From positions 598,501 to 662,500 of the forward strand of contig NC_081150.1 of assembly GCF_958295425.1 (NCBI RefSeq): a DNA stretch of 64,000 nt. Reading direction: 5' to 3'. Position numbers and translations under genes: made by a program. Source of the stretch: Solea solea (taxonomy: Eukaryota > Chordata > Actinopteri > Pleuronectiformes > Soleidae). The notes beneath the pieces were generated by a model. That model saw only the letters and a program-made list of their open reading frames with translations, made no database searches and was not told where the DNA came from. Below, piece after piece: positions 1-11,813 of the stretch (positions are counted from its first letter, which is position 1; every line of letters starts with the position of its first letter).

Positions 1-1654
1 AGAGGATTCATCTCCACATGTCACACTGCTTGGGTATGTGTGTCTGTGTGCAGTTATTGTGTCATCATGCGTGCCGTCTTCCCCACTGGGTACGGACCAC
101 ATAAATCTGCCCTGATCCCTGATGCAAATCAAACAAAGCCCCGAGTCTCTTCTTCCAAACCATTGCTCTGTCACTCGCCAGGAATCCAGATGATACAAGT
201 CTATACATCACAGCATAATGCTCTTTCATTGTACACAGCCTTGCTTGAAATGATGTGTGGCTCCTTTGTGAGGAGGCATCACAAAAGTACATTCACAGAC
301 AGCAAAACCTCTGACTCTCCCATAGATCCCGCTGCCTGGGTCCCGTCTTAAAACCAAAGTGCATAACAGTGTCATTGTGTGGTGGCAGTGGCCCTGGCTG
401 TGAAAAAGGCCATTTCATTAACTTTGCACCCTCCATTCTGCAACACAAATAGCTCTGTAATGACATGAGCAAAGGCAGAGGCATGCAAAACCATCGTATA
501 CGCACAAAGAACAAAAGGATTAATACTGATAAGAGGGAAGTAACTGTGGATGGGCCTCTTATGAGAATGTTCATGCTGCACATGACACGTACTTCTACTT
601 CAGACATTTCCTTTCACAAAATATGACAAGAATGTGATTCTTTATTCATTCAGAGTAAAAGTCTTCACAGTGACAATGATTCAGGTCTGAGCAGACGTGG
701 TAGTCAGTGAAAGCACAGTGAACCGACATGTCTCACGTCAAACCATCCAAGGCCAGATGCATGTAAACTCATTTAATGTGTTATCCAAATACATCATATG
801 CTACATCCACAAAATGCACTTTAAAACAAAGATGCATTATCGATGAGGATGCAGAAACTTTCAAAGTTATCAATTGTACTTTTTGTTTTTTATTTAAATG
901 CTTATGAAGTCAAAGACTGAGAAACAACACAAAGGCAACATGAGGAGGAAAGAGGGAGTGAGAGAGAAGATCTCAGTGATGATTTATTCTATTCTTATGT
1001 GGCTGTAACCACAAATGTTTCATTTCAAAACCCAAACTTTGCTCATGGATACAATTAAGCAAAGCTCGTTTCAAGCTGTGTCTCATGATTAAGAGCTCAG
1101 ACATGTGCCGTAACTATTGGTGACAAAACTCTAAAGACAATAAATACTACATCATGAGTGATGTGTGGCATTTTAATGTGACAATGAAAAAGAGCACATT
1201 TCAACTCAATTACTGTAACAACAGATTTCTCTCATGATTTACACAAACTGGGCCCTGTATGAAACACTAATGTGACTTCATTGTTGTGTTTTGTTTCACT
1301 TTGGCTGCTGGTAATAAAAGATGGGACTTGTTGTCAGAGTCGAATCTCGCTTATGTGTCTATTCTAAATACTGCACGTGCAAATACATTTGATACGATTG
1401 AAGCTGCTGTAGACGACTTTTGGTTTTAACTTGTCATTATAATGTTAAACGTGATCTCACAGTGTAATTCATTTTTAAAAATTGACATCTGTTTTTAGTA
1501 TAAGCCTTGCTCTCTCTTTAGATGTGTCAACAATCACAATTTGTGCGGGAAAAAAGAGAAAATCAATAATGAGAAAATAACAATAAAATAATAATTACAG
1601 TTTGTATGTGTGTTTGTGTTTTTTTTAAAATCTAAAGTTCTACTTTACAAGTAT
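1..1654. other. Intergenic, nothing recognised
   Basis: AT-rich sequence with only short chance frames; no exon or repeat is identified. Confidence 0.6.
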
Positions 1655-2088
1655 CCGTCCGTCTATCCATCATCCATTACTTGTCTGAGATGAAGTTGCA
1701 GGGGTTGCAGCTCTACCAGGGGCCCCCAGACTTCCCTTTACCTGACCCTTCGCTCATACCGAGGGGTGAGGGTAGGAACGGAGATCCACCAGTAGATCGA
1801 GAGCATTGCCCCTAGAGCTACCGTAATACCCCTCCCTCTGCTCTCAATCTCACGCTGCATAGAATTTGCTCGTGTGTGTAAGTTTTGTCCCACAGTCCAA
1901 AAACATGCAGATTTGGACACTCCAAATGGACCATAGGTGTGAGAGTGGATGGATGGTTGGTTGTCTCTATGTGGCCCTGTGATGGACTGGCGACATGTCC
2001 AGGGTGTGACCCTGCCTGTCACCCTGTGTCAGCTGGGGCCTATGTTCATGTAGAGGATAAAGCGGTAGAAGATGGATGGCAGACCCTG
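1655..2088 (+). mobile_element. SINE-type repeat family 1, copy 1
   Basis: The body reads CCCACAGTCCAAAAACATGC, GACCATAGGTGTGAGAG, GATGGACTGGCGACATGTCC and AGGGTGTGACCCTGCC, ending GATAAAGCGGTAGAAGATGG. The same order is found at 32395, 44800, 53840 and 59488. It is followed directly by a GATA microsatellite, a usual place for SINE-seeded simple repeats. Confidence 0.6.

Positions 2089-2089
<1 letters not shown>

Positions 2090-2134
<45 letters not shown>
2090..2134. repeat. (GATA)n microsatellite
   Basis: About 11 tetranucleotide units at the tail of the preceding SINE-type repeat. Confidence 0.95.
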
Positions 2135-2289
2135 GCAATCCATCGGTTTCCTACTGAGAACCATGGCCTCTGCGATTTAGAGGTGATATTTACAATGATG
2201 ATTTTGTAATATCAATAGTATCAATAGTAATTATATCATTACAAATCTTTTTTAAACACTTTTTGTGATAGTAATAATAATAATTAGGT

Positions 2290-2318
2290 GTAGGTGCTGG
2301 ATTATAACCAGCACCTAC
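2290..2318. other. 11-bp perfect stem-loop
   Basis: GTAGGTGCTGG and CCAGCACCTAC pair perfectly across the 7-nt loop ATTATAA. It has no known role. Confidence 0.8.
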
Positions 2319-3885
2319 TAGTCGCTGTCGTCTGTCTTGACATAAAACAAATCATCTCCAGTGTGCAGCACGAGGATGTTGCCGGTTGACACCAGGAACA
2401 AAACCCAGAGAAACACTGGACATTAGAGTTTCTGTTTGTTCGGTGGCTTAAGTTTGTTTTGCTGCTGGCAGCCATGTTTTCACTCAGTGTGATCGTATCT
2501 CAGGCTGGTTCTCAGTGTCGGTAAATAACACAACCAAGGAATTTGAATTGAAATCAGAATTATACAGACGGAGAAATCTGAATAGCAAAATCCAAATCTG
2601 CTCATGCATGTCAAGTGTGACTCAAACATTGCATGCACAGTGGGGGGAAGAATGTTTCCCACATTCCGTAGAGATAAACGAGCCTACACACTTTACATAC
2701 TGTACATACAGTCATCATGTATTGTACTGCAGTCACAGTGAAGCTCCTTCTCCCCATTATGAAAGCGCTTAGTTCCAGCACCGTGTACCGTAGTGTAATG
2801 TGCATGTGGCAAACAAAGAGTCTCTCTGTGTGACACCTGCATGTCACTGCATTAGACTTGCATGTCCTCGTCTCCGCTGACAGCAGAGTCATTAACATGC
2901 TGACATGTTTCATTGTCAGCCCGGTGGGAAAAAGCTTGACTTCTTGTTACTAATTCAGCAAAAACAAGGATGTGCCTGAAGTCTCTGGAGCCAGCTCTGT
3001 GCGAGGACTGGGTAATATGACATGAAATGATAGATTGTTCTTGTACAGTTTTAAATGAGACAAAGCAGTGAAGGTGCAGAGTACCTGCTCAGCAGGGAGG
3101 AGCCCTGCAGCTGGGGTGAGGATCGGGTTTCTTGTGCCCTGTTTGCCGTTTCTCCTCTTATTTCCCCTGTGAGCCACAAGATAAAGTGAAAGAAAGGAAG
3201 GGCACACCCCTTTACTAACACAATTATTGTGTCCTGCTGAAATGTAATACCCACTCTGCTAAACTGTTTTCTGTAAACGTGAAAGTATATTAAGTGTCAG
3301 TCAGTCCGTCGCCCATCCCGTCCCTCCCATCCTAGGGTCCCAAGCTGGGGGAGGGTGTTTATCTTTGACAAAACAGTTCATGACTCCGTCATTAATCACT
3401 TTGTGTGTATTTGACGTTGAGTTTCCACTTAGCTGAAAGAAATCTTGGGAGTACCTTTCCTTACACCTCTTCTACCTCTTCTTATCTGTCGTCTTGTCAA
3501 AGTTCTACCTCTCCAAACACGCCTGTCAAATGCTCGAAGCTGAGTGGAGGAGAGAGCACTGTGAGGTGAGCGTCAATGTAGAGTGGCCATATGTACAGAT
3601 TTAGACCGGACAGCTAAAATAACCTAACCTAACCCTATTATCTCAACTATCTAACTAAATAAATAATTAATAACTAAAACACAATTCATCACAACTGATT
3701 CAGAACTGTCCTGACTTAAACTAAAACGTAATGCAACTGTTATATATCTGCTGCTGGGCTCTTTCTTCTATCTCTCTACCTCCCTCTTTCCCTTCCTGTC
3801 CCCCCTTTCTGTCCCTGTCCTCTTCTCTGTCCCCCATTTTTCCTTTCTCCCCAACCGGTTGAGGCAGATTCTGCACATTTTTTGG
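2319..3885. other. Intergenic, nothing coding
   Basis: Only a short CCTAACCTAACCCTA run (near 3620-3636, telomere-like but too short to matter) and a pyrimidine-rich stretch at 3760-3850 stand out. Confidence 0.6.
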
Positions 3886-4170
3886 CCCTTTTCCATTATG
3901 GTTCCGGCTCCCCTCGCCTCGCCTCGCCTCGGCACAGCGTGGCACAGTTTAGGTTGCATCTCCACTACAAAAAAAGTACCTACTCAACGTGGGCGGAGTC
4001 ATCACTGCACGGTTGCATGAAAATGCGGTGACTTCACGCGATACACACACAAACGAGTGAAAGCTCAGTGTAACTGAATCACTTAATTCAAAATTAAGTT
4101 AATTAAAAATATTTGTTCAGTTCTTCCTCCATGACCGGAGCACAGTTTACTGGTGATAGAAAAGTGACAC
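3886..4170. mobile_element. MITE family B, copy 1
   Basis: It opens CCCTTTTCCATT then CTCGCCTCGCCTCGCCTCGG. Its GCATCTCCACTA, GTACCTACTCAACGTGGGCG and CGGTGACTT blocks also occur at 61643, with homology continuing to the GGAGCACAG stretch. The right end is not resolved. Confidence 0.65.
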
Positions 4171-5787
4171 TGTTCACTTTAATATTGATCCTTAGAAGCT
4201 TTGCTGTCACTATGTTATTCTCTGGTTTGCTGGGACAGGGATTTTCTGTAAAAATGACTGTGATTTACAGCACAAAGAAAGAGAACATGATGATAACAGG
4301 AACCACTCGGGACATGAATATTGTTTGTTGACTCTTCAAAGCCTTTCCAGTTTCAGCTAACCCTGGAGGTGGTCCAAATGAGAAGGCTACATCCTCAGAG
4401 GAGGTGGCCTGTGCTCACTATGTTTAATGGCACCCTAACCACTGAAAGCTTACAATTCATATTGCTCTCAAAATGTCAGTATCATGATCTTTGTGCCAAA
4501 GGAAACTTTTCTAAAACCTTCCAATATATCCTCTGGAGACCATCAATGAAAGTGAGGGTTTTTCGTGAGATAATAAGACCCAGTGGAAATGTCACTGTCG
4601 GACATATCAGATTTCATAGCAATTCAGCAAGTACTCTAAAGTGGTGGGAAAATGACCGGCCACACCATATGGCTGTCTCCATGTGCAACACACACACACT
4701 GGTCAGGACACTTAGAGCTTTTAGTCATAAATAACTGAATAACATAAATAAACCTCTTATCTAAAACTGGGGTCACTATTTGTCAGATCATTGTTGTTCC
4801 CGTTGTTTAAATGTCTGGTTTTAAACTGTATGTTTGCAAAAGTGTAGAATCGCTTTAAAAGAAAAACAAAAAAAATGCAAATTCTCTCTGGTTTTTTGTG
4901 ATCAGTTTACAAACGTCACCTTCCAGTGCTGGCAGCCATGTTTTCAGTGACAGTGAGCGTCTGTGTCTCAGGCTGGTTCTTCGTGCAATAACAGCTCAGT
5001 CAGCATTGACTGCTGCAACTATTCCTGAAAATGCCAATAAAATGTGTTTATTTTTAAAGAAGCTGATGCCCCAGGAGTCTCAAATCTAGAGCCCGAGGGC
5101 AGATAGTGGCAGTGAGAAGAAGGGGAGGCATGTAGCAACAATGCAGTCATCTGAGGTCACAGACAATATATTGTTTCCATGTGACATTGTGGTAAATCCT
5201 CAAGCTCCAAACCTTGGCAATTCACCAGACAGGAAGGTCATAGAGATGCACATCACAGCAGAGTAATGGCACAGCTGGGAGTCAAAGGCGTGTCATGGAG
5301 GGGCTTCTTTGTAATCTGCGCTGAAGACTATCACCTACATCTTGATGCAATAAAACGAGGTGAAATGAAAAACCTCCTCAGCAGATGCCACTGGAAATAG
5401 ATCTTTAGGTCCCTTGTCTTGAAAGCTTCACAGACCTCCTGAGCCTAGTCAAGGTTGCTATCTTAGACAATTGCTGTTGGCAGGGAGGGATTTGACTAGA
5501 CGTGACACTGTAGGACACTCTGTAATGGCACAGGTCGCAGTCAGGGTGCAGAAGACATTAATGACTAATTACGGGAGCAAAAGCAATAAAACTGCTCTCA
5601 GGAGAGCTGATGTATATTGACTGTGGCACATCATGACAAAAGCCTCCACACCAAATCAACCCCTTTTAGAGGTTTTCTAGCTGGTCTACAGCAACAGTAA
5701 CTGCAGTCATCACTTGCTGGTACTCTCCTCATCGCTGTGAAGCTGCCATTGTGCCACAGTCTCTGTGTATAGAGGTGACACAGAGTC
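4171..5787. other. Intergenic; possible conserved element near 5540-5620
   Basis: No gene seen. CATTAATGACTAATTACGG at about 5556-5573 has two homeodomain-core sites in low-repeat sequence. Confidence 0.5.
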
Positions 5788-5813
5788 ATATATATATATA
5801 TATATATATATAC
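5788..5813. repeat. (TA)n microsatellite
   Basis: Uninterrupted TA dinucleotides. Confidence 0.95.
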
Positions 5814-6204
5814 ATTACAAATGACGGAGGGACGGTGGAAGTAAGGTATAAAGTGAAATGGCAGAAAACTTTAGGACAAAAAAAGAACCCTGGTTCTCTG
5901 AGACATGAGGTAGTGAGATACTGAGAAGCATGTTTGGAATATGGACCTAGAGTCGTCCTTACAGATAAATCTGCAGGCTCACCTGAGGCATGGTGTAAGT
6001 CTAGTGCTGTGGCAACACTAGTTTTGCTACTTTTGCAGAACAAAGTTACACAGTGGAGCTTAACAAAAGGGTTCTTTCAAGGGGCTTTGGAGAGCCCGGG
6101 CAAAAGGGTTCTGGGACGCTCTACACCCGAACAAAGCGACCCACCCTAGTTCCTCTCCTGGCAATGACAACTAACCCATTTTTCTGTTTCTCCACTTATG
6201 GCCA
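5814..6204. other. Intergenic, nothing recognised
   Basis: Short frames only. Confidence 0.5.
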
Positions 6205-6470
6205 TAGCAGGGTTTGGCCTAGTTAGTATTTGAATGGGAGACCCAGGGGTTCGATTCCTGGCTCCACTCGTCTCCATGCCGATGTGTCCCTGGGCAAGAC
6301 ACTTAACCCCAAGTCCTGATGGCTTTGATCGAAGCGTTTGAATGATATGAAAGACGTGGGTGAGAAAAAACGCTGCACTTAGATGTGATGTTGAATGAAT
6401 GGATAGTGTATTGTAAAGCAGCTTTGAGTGGTCCTCAACACTAGCAAAGCCCTTTATAATACAGACCCAT
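6205..6470 (+). mobile_element. SINE with 5S rRNA-like head
   Basis: AGCAGGGTTTGGCCTAGTTA continuing to GTATTTGAATGGGAGACC (6208-6244) matches the internal-promoter region and 3' part of vertebrate 5S rRNA with about five changes. A tRNA-type B box (GGGTTCGATTCCTGG) follows at once. The body GTGTCCCTGGGCAAGACACT then TAACCCCAAG and the end AGCAAAGCCCTTTATAATAC are typical of a common fish SINE. It is degenerate and not a 5S gene: the 5' half is missing. Confidence 0.6.
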
Positions 6471-7882
6471 CCTTCTCTTCTCTTCCCCTCACTTTCCATG
6501 TTTTTTTTGTTTCTTTTCTGTGGCTTTCTGAACATGGACTTGTTGCATTCTTCTGTACACAGCTAATCATAGAATTTAAAATAGTTGTTGTGGACTAATG
6601 TAATTAGCTGCTCTTGGTGGCTCTCTCTCTACTCAGGGCCCCAGGCAATTGATTGGAAGCTGAGGGCTACATGGTCAATAACAGCCAGTAGAGAGGCTAA
6701 ACTGAAATGAGATGTTCTATGGGAGAGTCCCCTATTGCACAACTGCTGTCGCCTGGAGACAGAGCTCCAGCTGGAAGTAATATATATCACTCATGGCATG
6801 AAATGTAACATAACATCAAGTTATAAGACTCCTTGTTTTGTACCATTATTCAACTTAGCGTTAATAATTTAAAGTGTGTTCCCTCTGTCAAAGGGACATG
6901 TTTATGTCTGCTTTGGTGCAGTAGAGTTCAGACGTCCACCACTGAGTTCCTCTCCCCGTGCCTTTATTGATGAATTGTTTGAATTGTCTCCACTGGTGAT
7001 GCACAGTTTCCTCCAGCACACTGGTGTGAGTGAGTTAATGACAAACTGATTATTGCGATCCATCACTGCACACGTTAACAGTTTAACGTCATTCATTTCA
7101 TGCACTTTGCGGCAGAGATGAAGGGTGCGGTTAAAGGATAAGGTTCTCCACAGACACACATCTGTCGAGAGTTTTTAGCATCTTCAGCAGTCAAAGGTAT
7201 AGTCAGAAGCTCTTTGCAGCGCATCATCACAGCTGTGGAGTGCACGGAATTTAGCTTTAACATTTCACAAACGTTAACGAAAGATAGGATAGAAAACTAT
7301 CTTATTGCAAATTTCTCATTTTAACAAGATATTTTTTCTCCCCTTTGGTAGTTGTACACTTCCATAGGAGAGTGACAATTTCAGTGTCTAGGCAACAAAG
7401 GCTTAAGATGCAGGAATAGTGTTTTTTTAAGTGACTGAGTTTCCTCCAGTCTCGACCTACGGCCATTTTATCAGTGAGTGTGATCCATGGAAATGGCAGC
7501 AGCACATGTGGAGAAGTTAGCATTGAAAACCTAGAATCAATATCTCATACAACACTTCACAACTTCAACCCAAAATGTCCCTTTAACCTACATAGCAACT
7601 CTGTAGCTTCAATTGTCTGTGCTTCAAACTTGTAGACTACGTCTATTTCTCTCAATACAGCAGGACAACTAACAGTGAGGTGATGTGTAGTGTATTCACC
7701 ATAAGCTTTCCTTCACTTTTTTATACAAAGACACATGCAATAAATCTGATCTCAAACCTGGAAAGGACAATGATCCAGACAGAGCAGCCAGATGTCTGTT
7801 TCAGCACAATCAATTCCCAGAGTCTGTCCTGGATTAGTCTGTTGGAAACAGACCCTTGTGCTGTGGGGACTGAAGCCCCAGG
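6471..7882. other. Intergenic, nothing recognised
   Basis: 6590-6790 is free of simple repeats and of normal composition, but no function is visible. Confidence 0.5.
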
Positions 7883-7976
7883 TGCACACACACACACACA
7901 CACACACATGCACACCTACACACACAAACACACACACACACATGCACACCTACACACACACACACACACACACACA
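7883..7976. repeat. Compound (CA)n microsatellite
   Basis: Two blocks of CA repeats broken by ATGCACACCTA units, followed by a short CT run. Open frames across it (His/Thr-rich) are artefacts. Confidence 0.95.
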
Positions 7977-9169
7977 CTCTCTCTCTCTTCCACCTCAGCC
8001 TTCTATCCGTCCAACCCTCCCCCAGGGCAGTGTCAAAGGGGGAAAAGAGAGATTTTAGAAAGTGGTGTCAGGCTCCTTTGAAAGGTTACTGAGAAAAGAT
8101 TAGAGCCCAGATTAGGTTCCATTCAGGTCTGTTTATACTTTCACTATGTGTTTCCTATGCTAAGGCTCATAAGGTCACCAAATAGCATTTGATTTTCTTT
8201 CAGCTGCTAATTCTTGAAGTTGGAGATGGTGGTTTGTATCTCAGTGACTTTAACCTTTGTACATTTTTGGGTTAAATCATTTCTGACATCTTTTCAGTAC
8301 ATTGTGCTGCACTCTTTCACATGTGCTTGTAGCAGTGAATATTTCATCACACTTTTCTTAGCATAGACACATTTATATTCTGGTCTGGCCATATTAACAT
8401 GTGCATATCATTTACACTGCACATATCTGTAGTAACCATGTAACAGTTGTTTATCAGGGACATAATGATAATAAGAAAATGTCCGCCAACTACCAAAATG
8501 AGACGTTGAGTAAATAAAAATAAATTTGATATGACAAAAACTATGACGAAATCTACTGAGCCTTTCTTCAATGAGACAAACTAGACAAAAACCTTTGGGA
8601 AAGCAGCACGAATGACCACACGATGGTAGAACTTCACGTTTAGAAACGATAGAAACACCGTCACAAAACAGTGGGGAGAGTAAAACATGTAATGTCTGCC
8701 AAAAACTGATTAAAAACTCAATGACATGTCGGTTCCGACTCTGGTTCCGGACAGGACAGAATCTGGGTCCGGGCCCGGACCGTGGTCTGCCTATTACTGA
8801 CCCCTTGTATGTTGATGAATTTCTATGCTGTGTTCACTGTTAACATTGAAACAAGAACATTCCACTAACAGCTGAGAGGTCACAGTGACATTGTCCCCAA
8901 ACCACATTCACAAGTGGAAATTCAGATCGGACACTATTTTAACAATTTCTACTCTAGGTCTAAAGCGACGGTGTGTTCCAATCCAATTTTCTTTGCTTAA
9001 TGGTGAGGGAAGAAAAGTTGTGAAACCAGATGCGTGGTTCACATGGTTTGTCTCTTATTTAATCACAGCTGTGTTGTGAAGGTTCAACATGCAATAAATC
9101 AATCAGAGGGTCATCTCTCCTTCCTTTTCAAAGCCAGGTGCACTTGTTCTCGAGCAGATTGCTAATATA
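7977..9169. other. Intergenic, nothing recognised
   Basis: A GGTTCCGGACAGG / GGGTCCGGGCCCGGACCG stretch near 8735-8785 is a small GC-rich island, probably repeat-derived. Confidence 0.5.
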
Positions 9170-9545
9170 ATGGTGGATTTTCCAGGTAGTAAGAGACAAT
9201 ACTTCTCTGTAGAGGAAACCGATGTGCTTGTTGACAAAGTGAAACCAGACGCCTGGTTTCTATTTTGATAAGGTTCCTTAAAAAACAAAAAAACCTGAAA
9301 TACTGTGCCACTGACTGAGGTTTAATTTCTACACTTGGCAAAATGGTTTGATTTGAGTCAGAAAAACTCTCCTTGTTTAGTAAACCATTTATTAGGTCAA
9401 ACAGGGATCCCAATTGTTGAGCCTGGTTTCCATGATACAGTTCTTGCACTACTCCACTATACTCAGATTGAAAAAAGGACCAGGTACCAGTTACTCTCAC
9501 TAATGGAAAAGCAAAAAAAAAAACTGTCCTCTATAATGGAAAAGT
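9170..9545. mobile_element. Possible transposon relic with a Myb/SANT-like peptide
   Basis: A 32-codon frame at 9170-9265 reads SKRQYFSVEETDVLVDKVK, resembling the start of Myb/SANT-like DNA-binding domains common in Harbinger-associated proteins. It stops abruptly after KPDAWFLF. The encoded KPDAWF segment also occurs about 210 bp upstream (near 9022). The right end (9470-9545), reversed, resembles MITE B (TTTTCCATTAGTGAGAG, GGTACCTGG). Identification is weak. Confidence 0.25.
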
Positions 9546-10171
9546 GCCATTTGACTCTGATATAGAAAGGTGGAGGCTGGGCCAAGGGCAGTAGTGTGAC
9601 GCAGCATTGATGCAGCAAGAAATGAGTGAGGGAAGAGTTCTTTCCATGGGAAGCTGGTGTGAGAGTGGCTGTGATTGGAGCGTGACTAATAGACCGTGTT
9701 CAGCTGGCTGTCAGTTGATTTGTCCATGTGCTGCATGAATGAATGTGAGGTTTCATTTACAAGTATTTCAGACAACATTCTGACAGGGAGGAGTAAGACG
9801 AGTCACACACAAGCAGGGATGTTGAAATACAACCACAATTACTCAAACTTTACCTGAAATGAGTACCTCCTCACGACGAGGGACTTTTCAGATTACCAGG
9901 AACTCTATTGAGGGGCTGTGTGCTGATGAACGCTGATTGGCGGAACACATTTTGCAGCTGTGTTGCCAACTTAGCGACTCTTCAACGACCAACAAATCTA
10001 GCAACTTTTTCTGCTGTTGTTTTGGAGAAACTGACGTGAAAGCATGTACCATTCTAAAGGGCTTCGCACACCGTTTGGAACGAATATGCAAATTATGACG
10101 CACCCTCCCATGCACATCAAGCGTGATGTGAAGAAACTAAGAAATGATGAGGACGAGGTGGAAAAATGGCA
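9546..10171. other. Intergenic, nothing recognised
   Basis: No exon or repeat identified. Confidence 0.5.

Positions 10172-10201
<30 letters not shown>
10172..10201. repeat. (CA)n microsatellite
   Basis: Fifteen CA units. Confidence 0.95.
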
Positions 10202-10203
<2 letters not shown>

Positions 10204-11691
10204 CTGCTGCTGTCTCTGGCTGCTGACGTGTTGAAGGTTGAGTTTCTAAAGAAAGTGAGTGTGTATGTCTGCTACACAGGAGGCAGGAAATATTACTTAT
10301 GACTTTCAAAGAAGTTATAAGCAGAATTCATGTCAGAAAGCGACTGAAGAGTGTGAATACCAGACATGAACTCTGCACACATCATAATACCAGGTGTAAA
10401 GGTTAGCTTTTTTTATTTCTAATTGCGTCTCCATTGCTACTATAGTAAATGATAAAAGCTCGCCAGCAGCCTGTTTGCTGTTGGTAATTGCTTCCTCACT
10501 TCCCACAAACCCCTGCTGGTCTCCCAGTGATACACATGGCGTATTAGGGATGATGAAGCTGTGGCAGATGGGCATGCTCCTCCTTCTCCTCTCTGCCCAC
10601 TTGCTTTGCTTGTGTCACAGGCTGGTGAGGAGAATCATTGTTATCTGCTAAGTGGCATCTTTTCCCACAGTGTGCAGCCAGGTCTCGACTCTGAGAGCGA
10701 GATGAAGCGAGGTGGAGGAAAAACAAGATGAGCGTAAGGGAGGGAAGAGAGAAGGAGCGAGGGAGCATGTCGTCTGCCTGTGGTTTTGTTTCTTTAATCA
10801 GCTGAAGTGCAGCCCCCGTGCCCTGCGGTCTCCACACTGCTGAGCCCCGGGAGACTGTTGTCTTTAGGTTGTCATGCTTCACAAAGTTACTATACTATCC
10901 ATTTAACATGGCACCAAATTAAAGGGCTGGTGATTTATCTGAAGGCTGTAAGATGGAGGTTAGTGCTTCACACTGGGGAGCTAAAAGTAGCAATTTATTT
11001 CCAGGAATCAATTATCTCAAACAGCCAATTAATAAATGTCTGAATTAATCAGAGGACGTGTCACCATAGTCCTCACAGAGTCACACACGATCGCCATAAT
11101 GGGCTTTTGGTTCCATCATCATCTTCCAACAGTGAGCATCTGTGGAAATGGCCACCATTATCTCTGATGACAGCACTGCCCTCACTAATGACCATGTCGC
11201 TTATCACAGCTGCAGGTGTGTAATCGTTCACGAGGTAAACACTGAAAATCTGGAACAAAAACGCTGCTGCAGGACAAATACGATGAGACAATGTGTTGCT
11301 GTGTTTGTGGCTGGCCATCTTCCAGCAAATAATGTCTGAGCATATAAATGCACAGCAACCAGGGAAAGGCTCAGAATAATACACAGCAACTGTGATAAAA
11401 ATATGCCATATTGTGAGGCAGGCTGTAGCCAGGCAACAAGTCTGAGACTCCTCAGCAGGGGACTGGAAAACAAGCCCAAAGATACACTGTTATTTTCCAG
11501 TGTCCTTCTCAACACCAGGACAGCAGCAGCCTTAACTGGACCACCTGCTCCATTCATTTCTATTAGATGAGGGTTGGTAGCAGCAGGTATCCTGGTCTAA
11601 TCTTACACTGCAGCACCAGGAGGAGACGGAGAGACAGACAGGTGCTGACTGTAGACAGAGTGGGTTTGATCATTCTGCTGAATGCCACAAG

Positions 11692-11694
<3 letters not shown>
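10202..11694. other. Intergenic; repeat-poor
   Basis: 10900-11350 is complex unique sequence with AATTAATAAATG / GAATTAATCAG homeodomain-like sites; a possible enhancer, with no coding signal. Confidence 0.5.
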
Positions 11695-11765
<71 letters not shown>

Positions 11766-11767
11766 TG

Positions 11768-11799
<32 letters not shown>

Positions 11800-11813
11800 T
11801 ATATATATGGTAG
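11695..11813. repeat. Long (TA)n tract
   Basis: About 34 uninterrupted TA units to 11763, then CAGTG followed by further TA/CATA repeats. Able to form cruciforms. The Tyr/Ile-rich frames over it are artefacts. Confidence 0.95.

Noticed and set aside
3620..3636. Telomere-like CCTAA repeats
   Set aside because: Only about three imperfect units; too short to be an interstitial telomere.
4113..4734. Two consecutive plus frames (72 and 137 codons)
   Set aside because: The first overlaps MITE B and neither shows a domain; probably chance.
6205..6245. Possible 5S rRNA gene
   Set aside because: Only the 3' part is present, with mismatches, fused to a SINE body.
7680..8081. His/Thr-rich 133-codon frame
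   Set aside because: Its core is a CA microsatellite.
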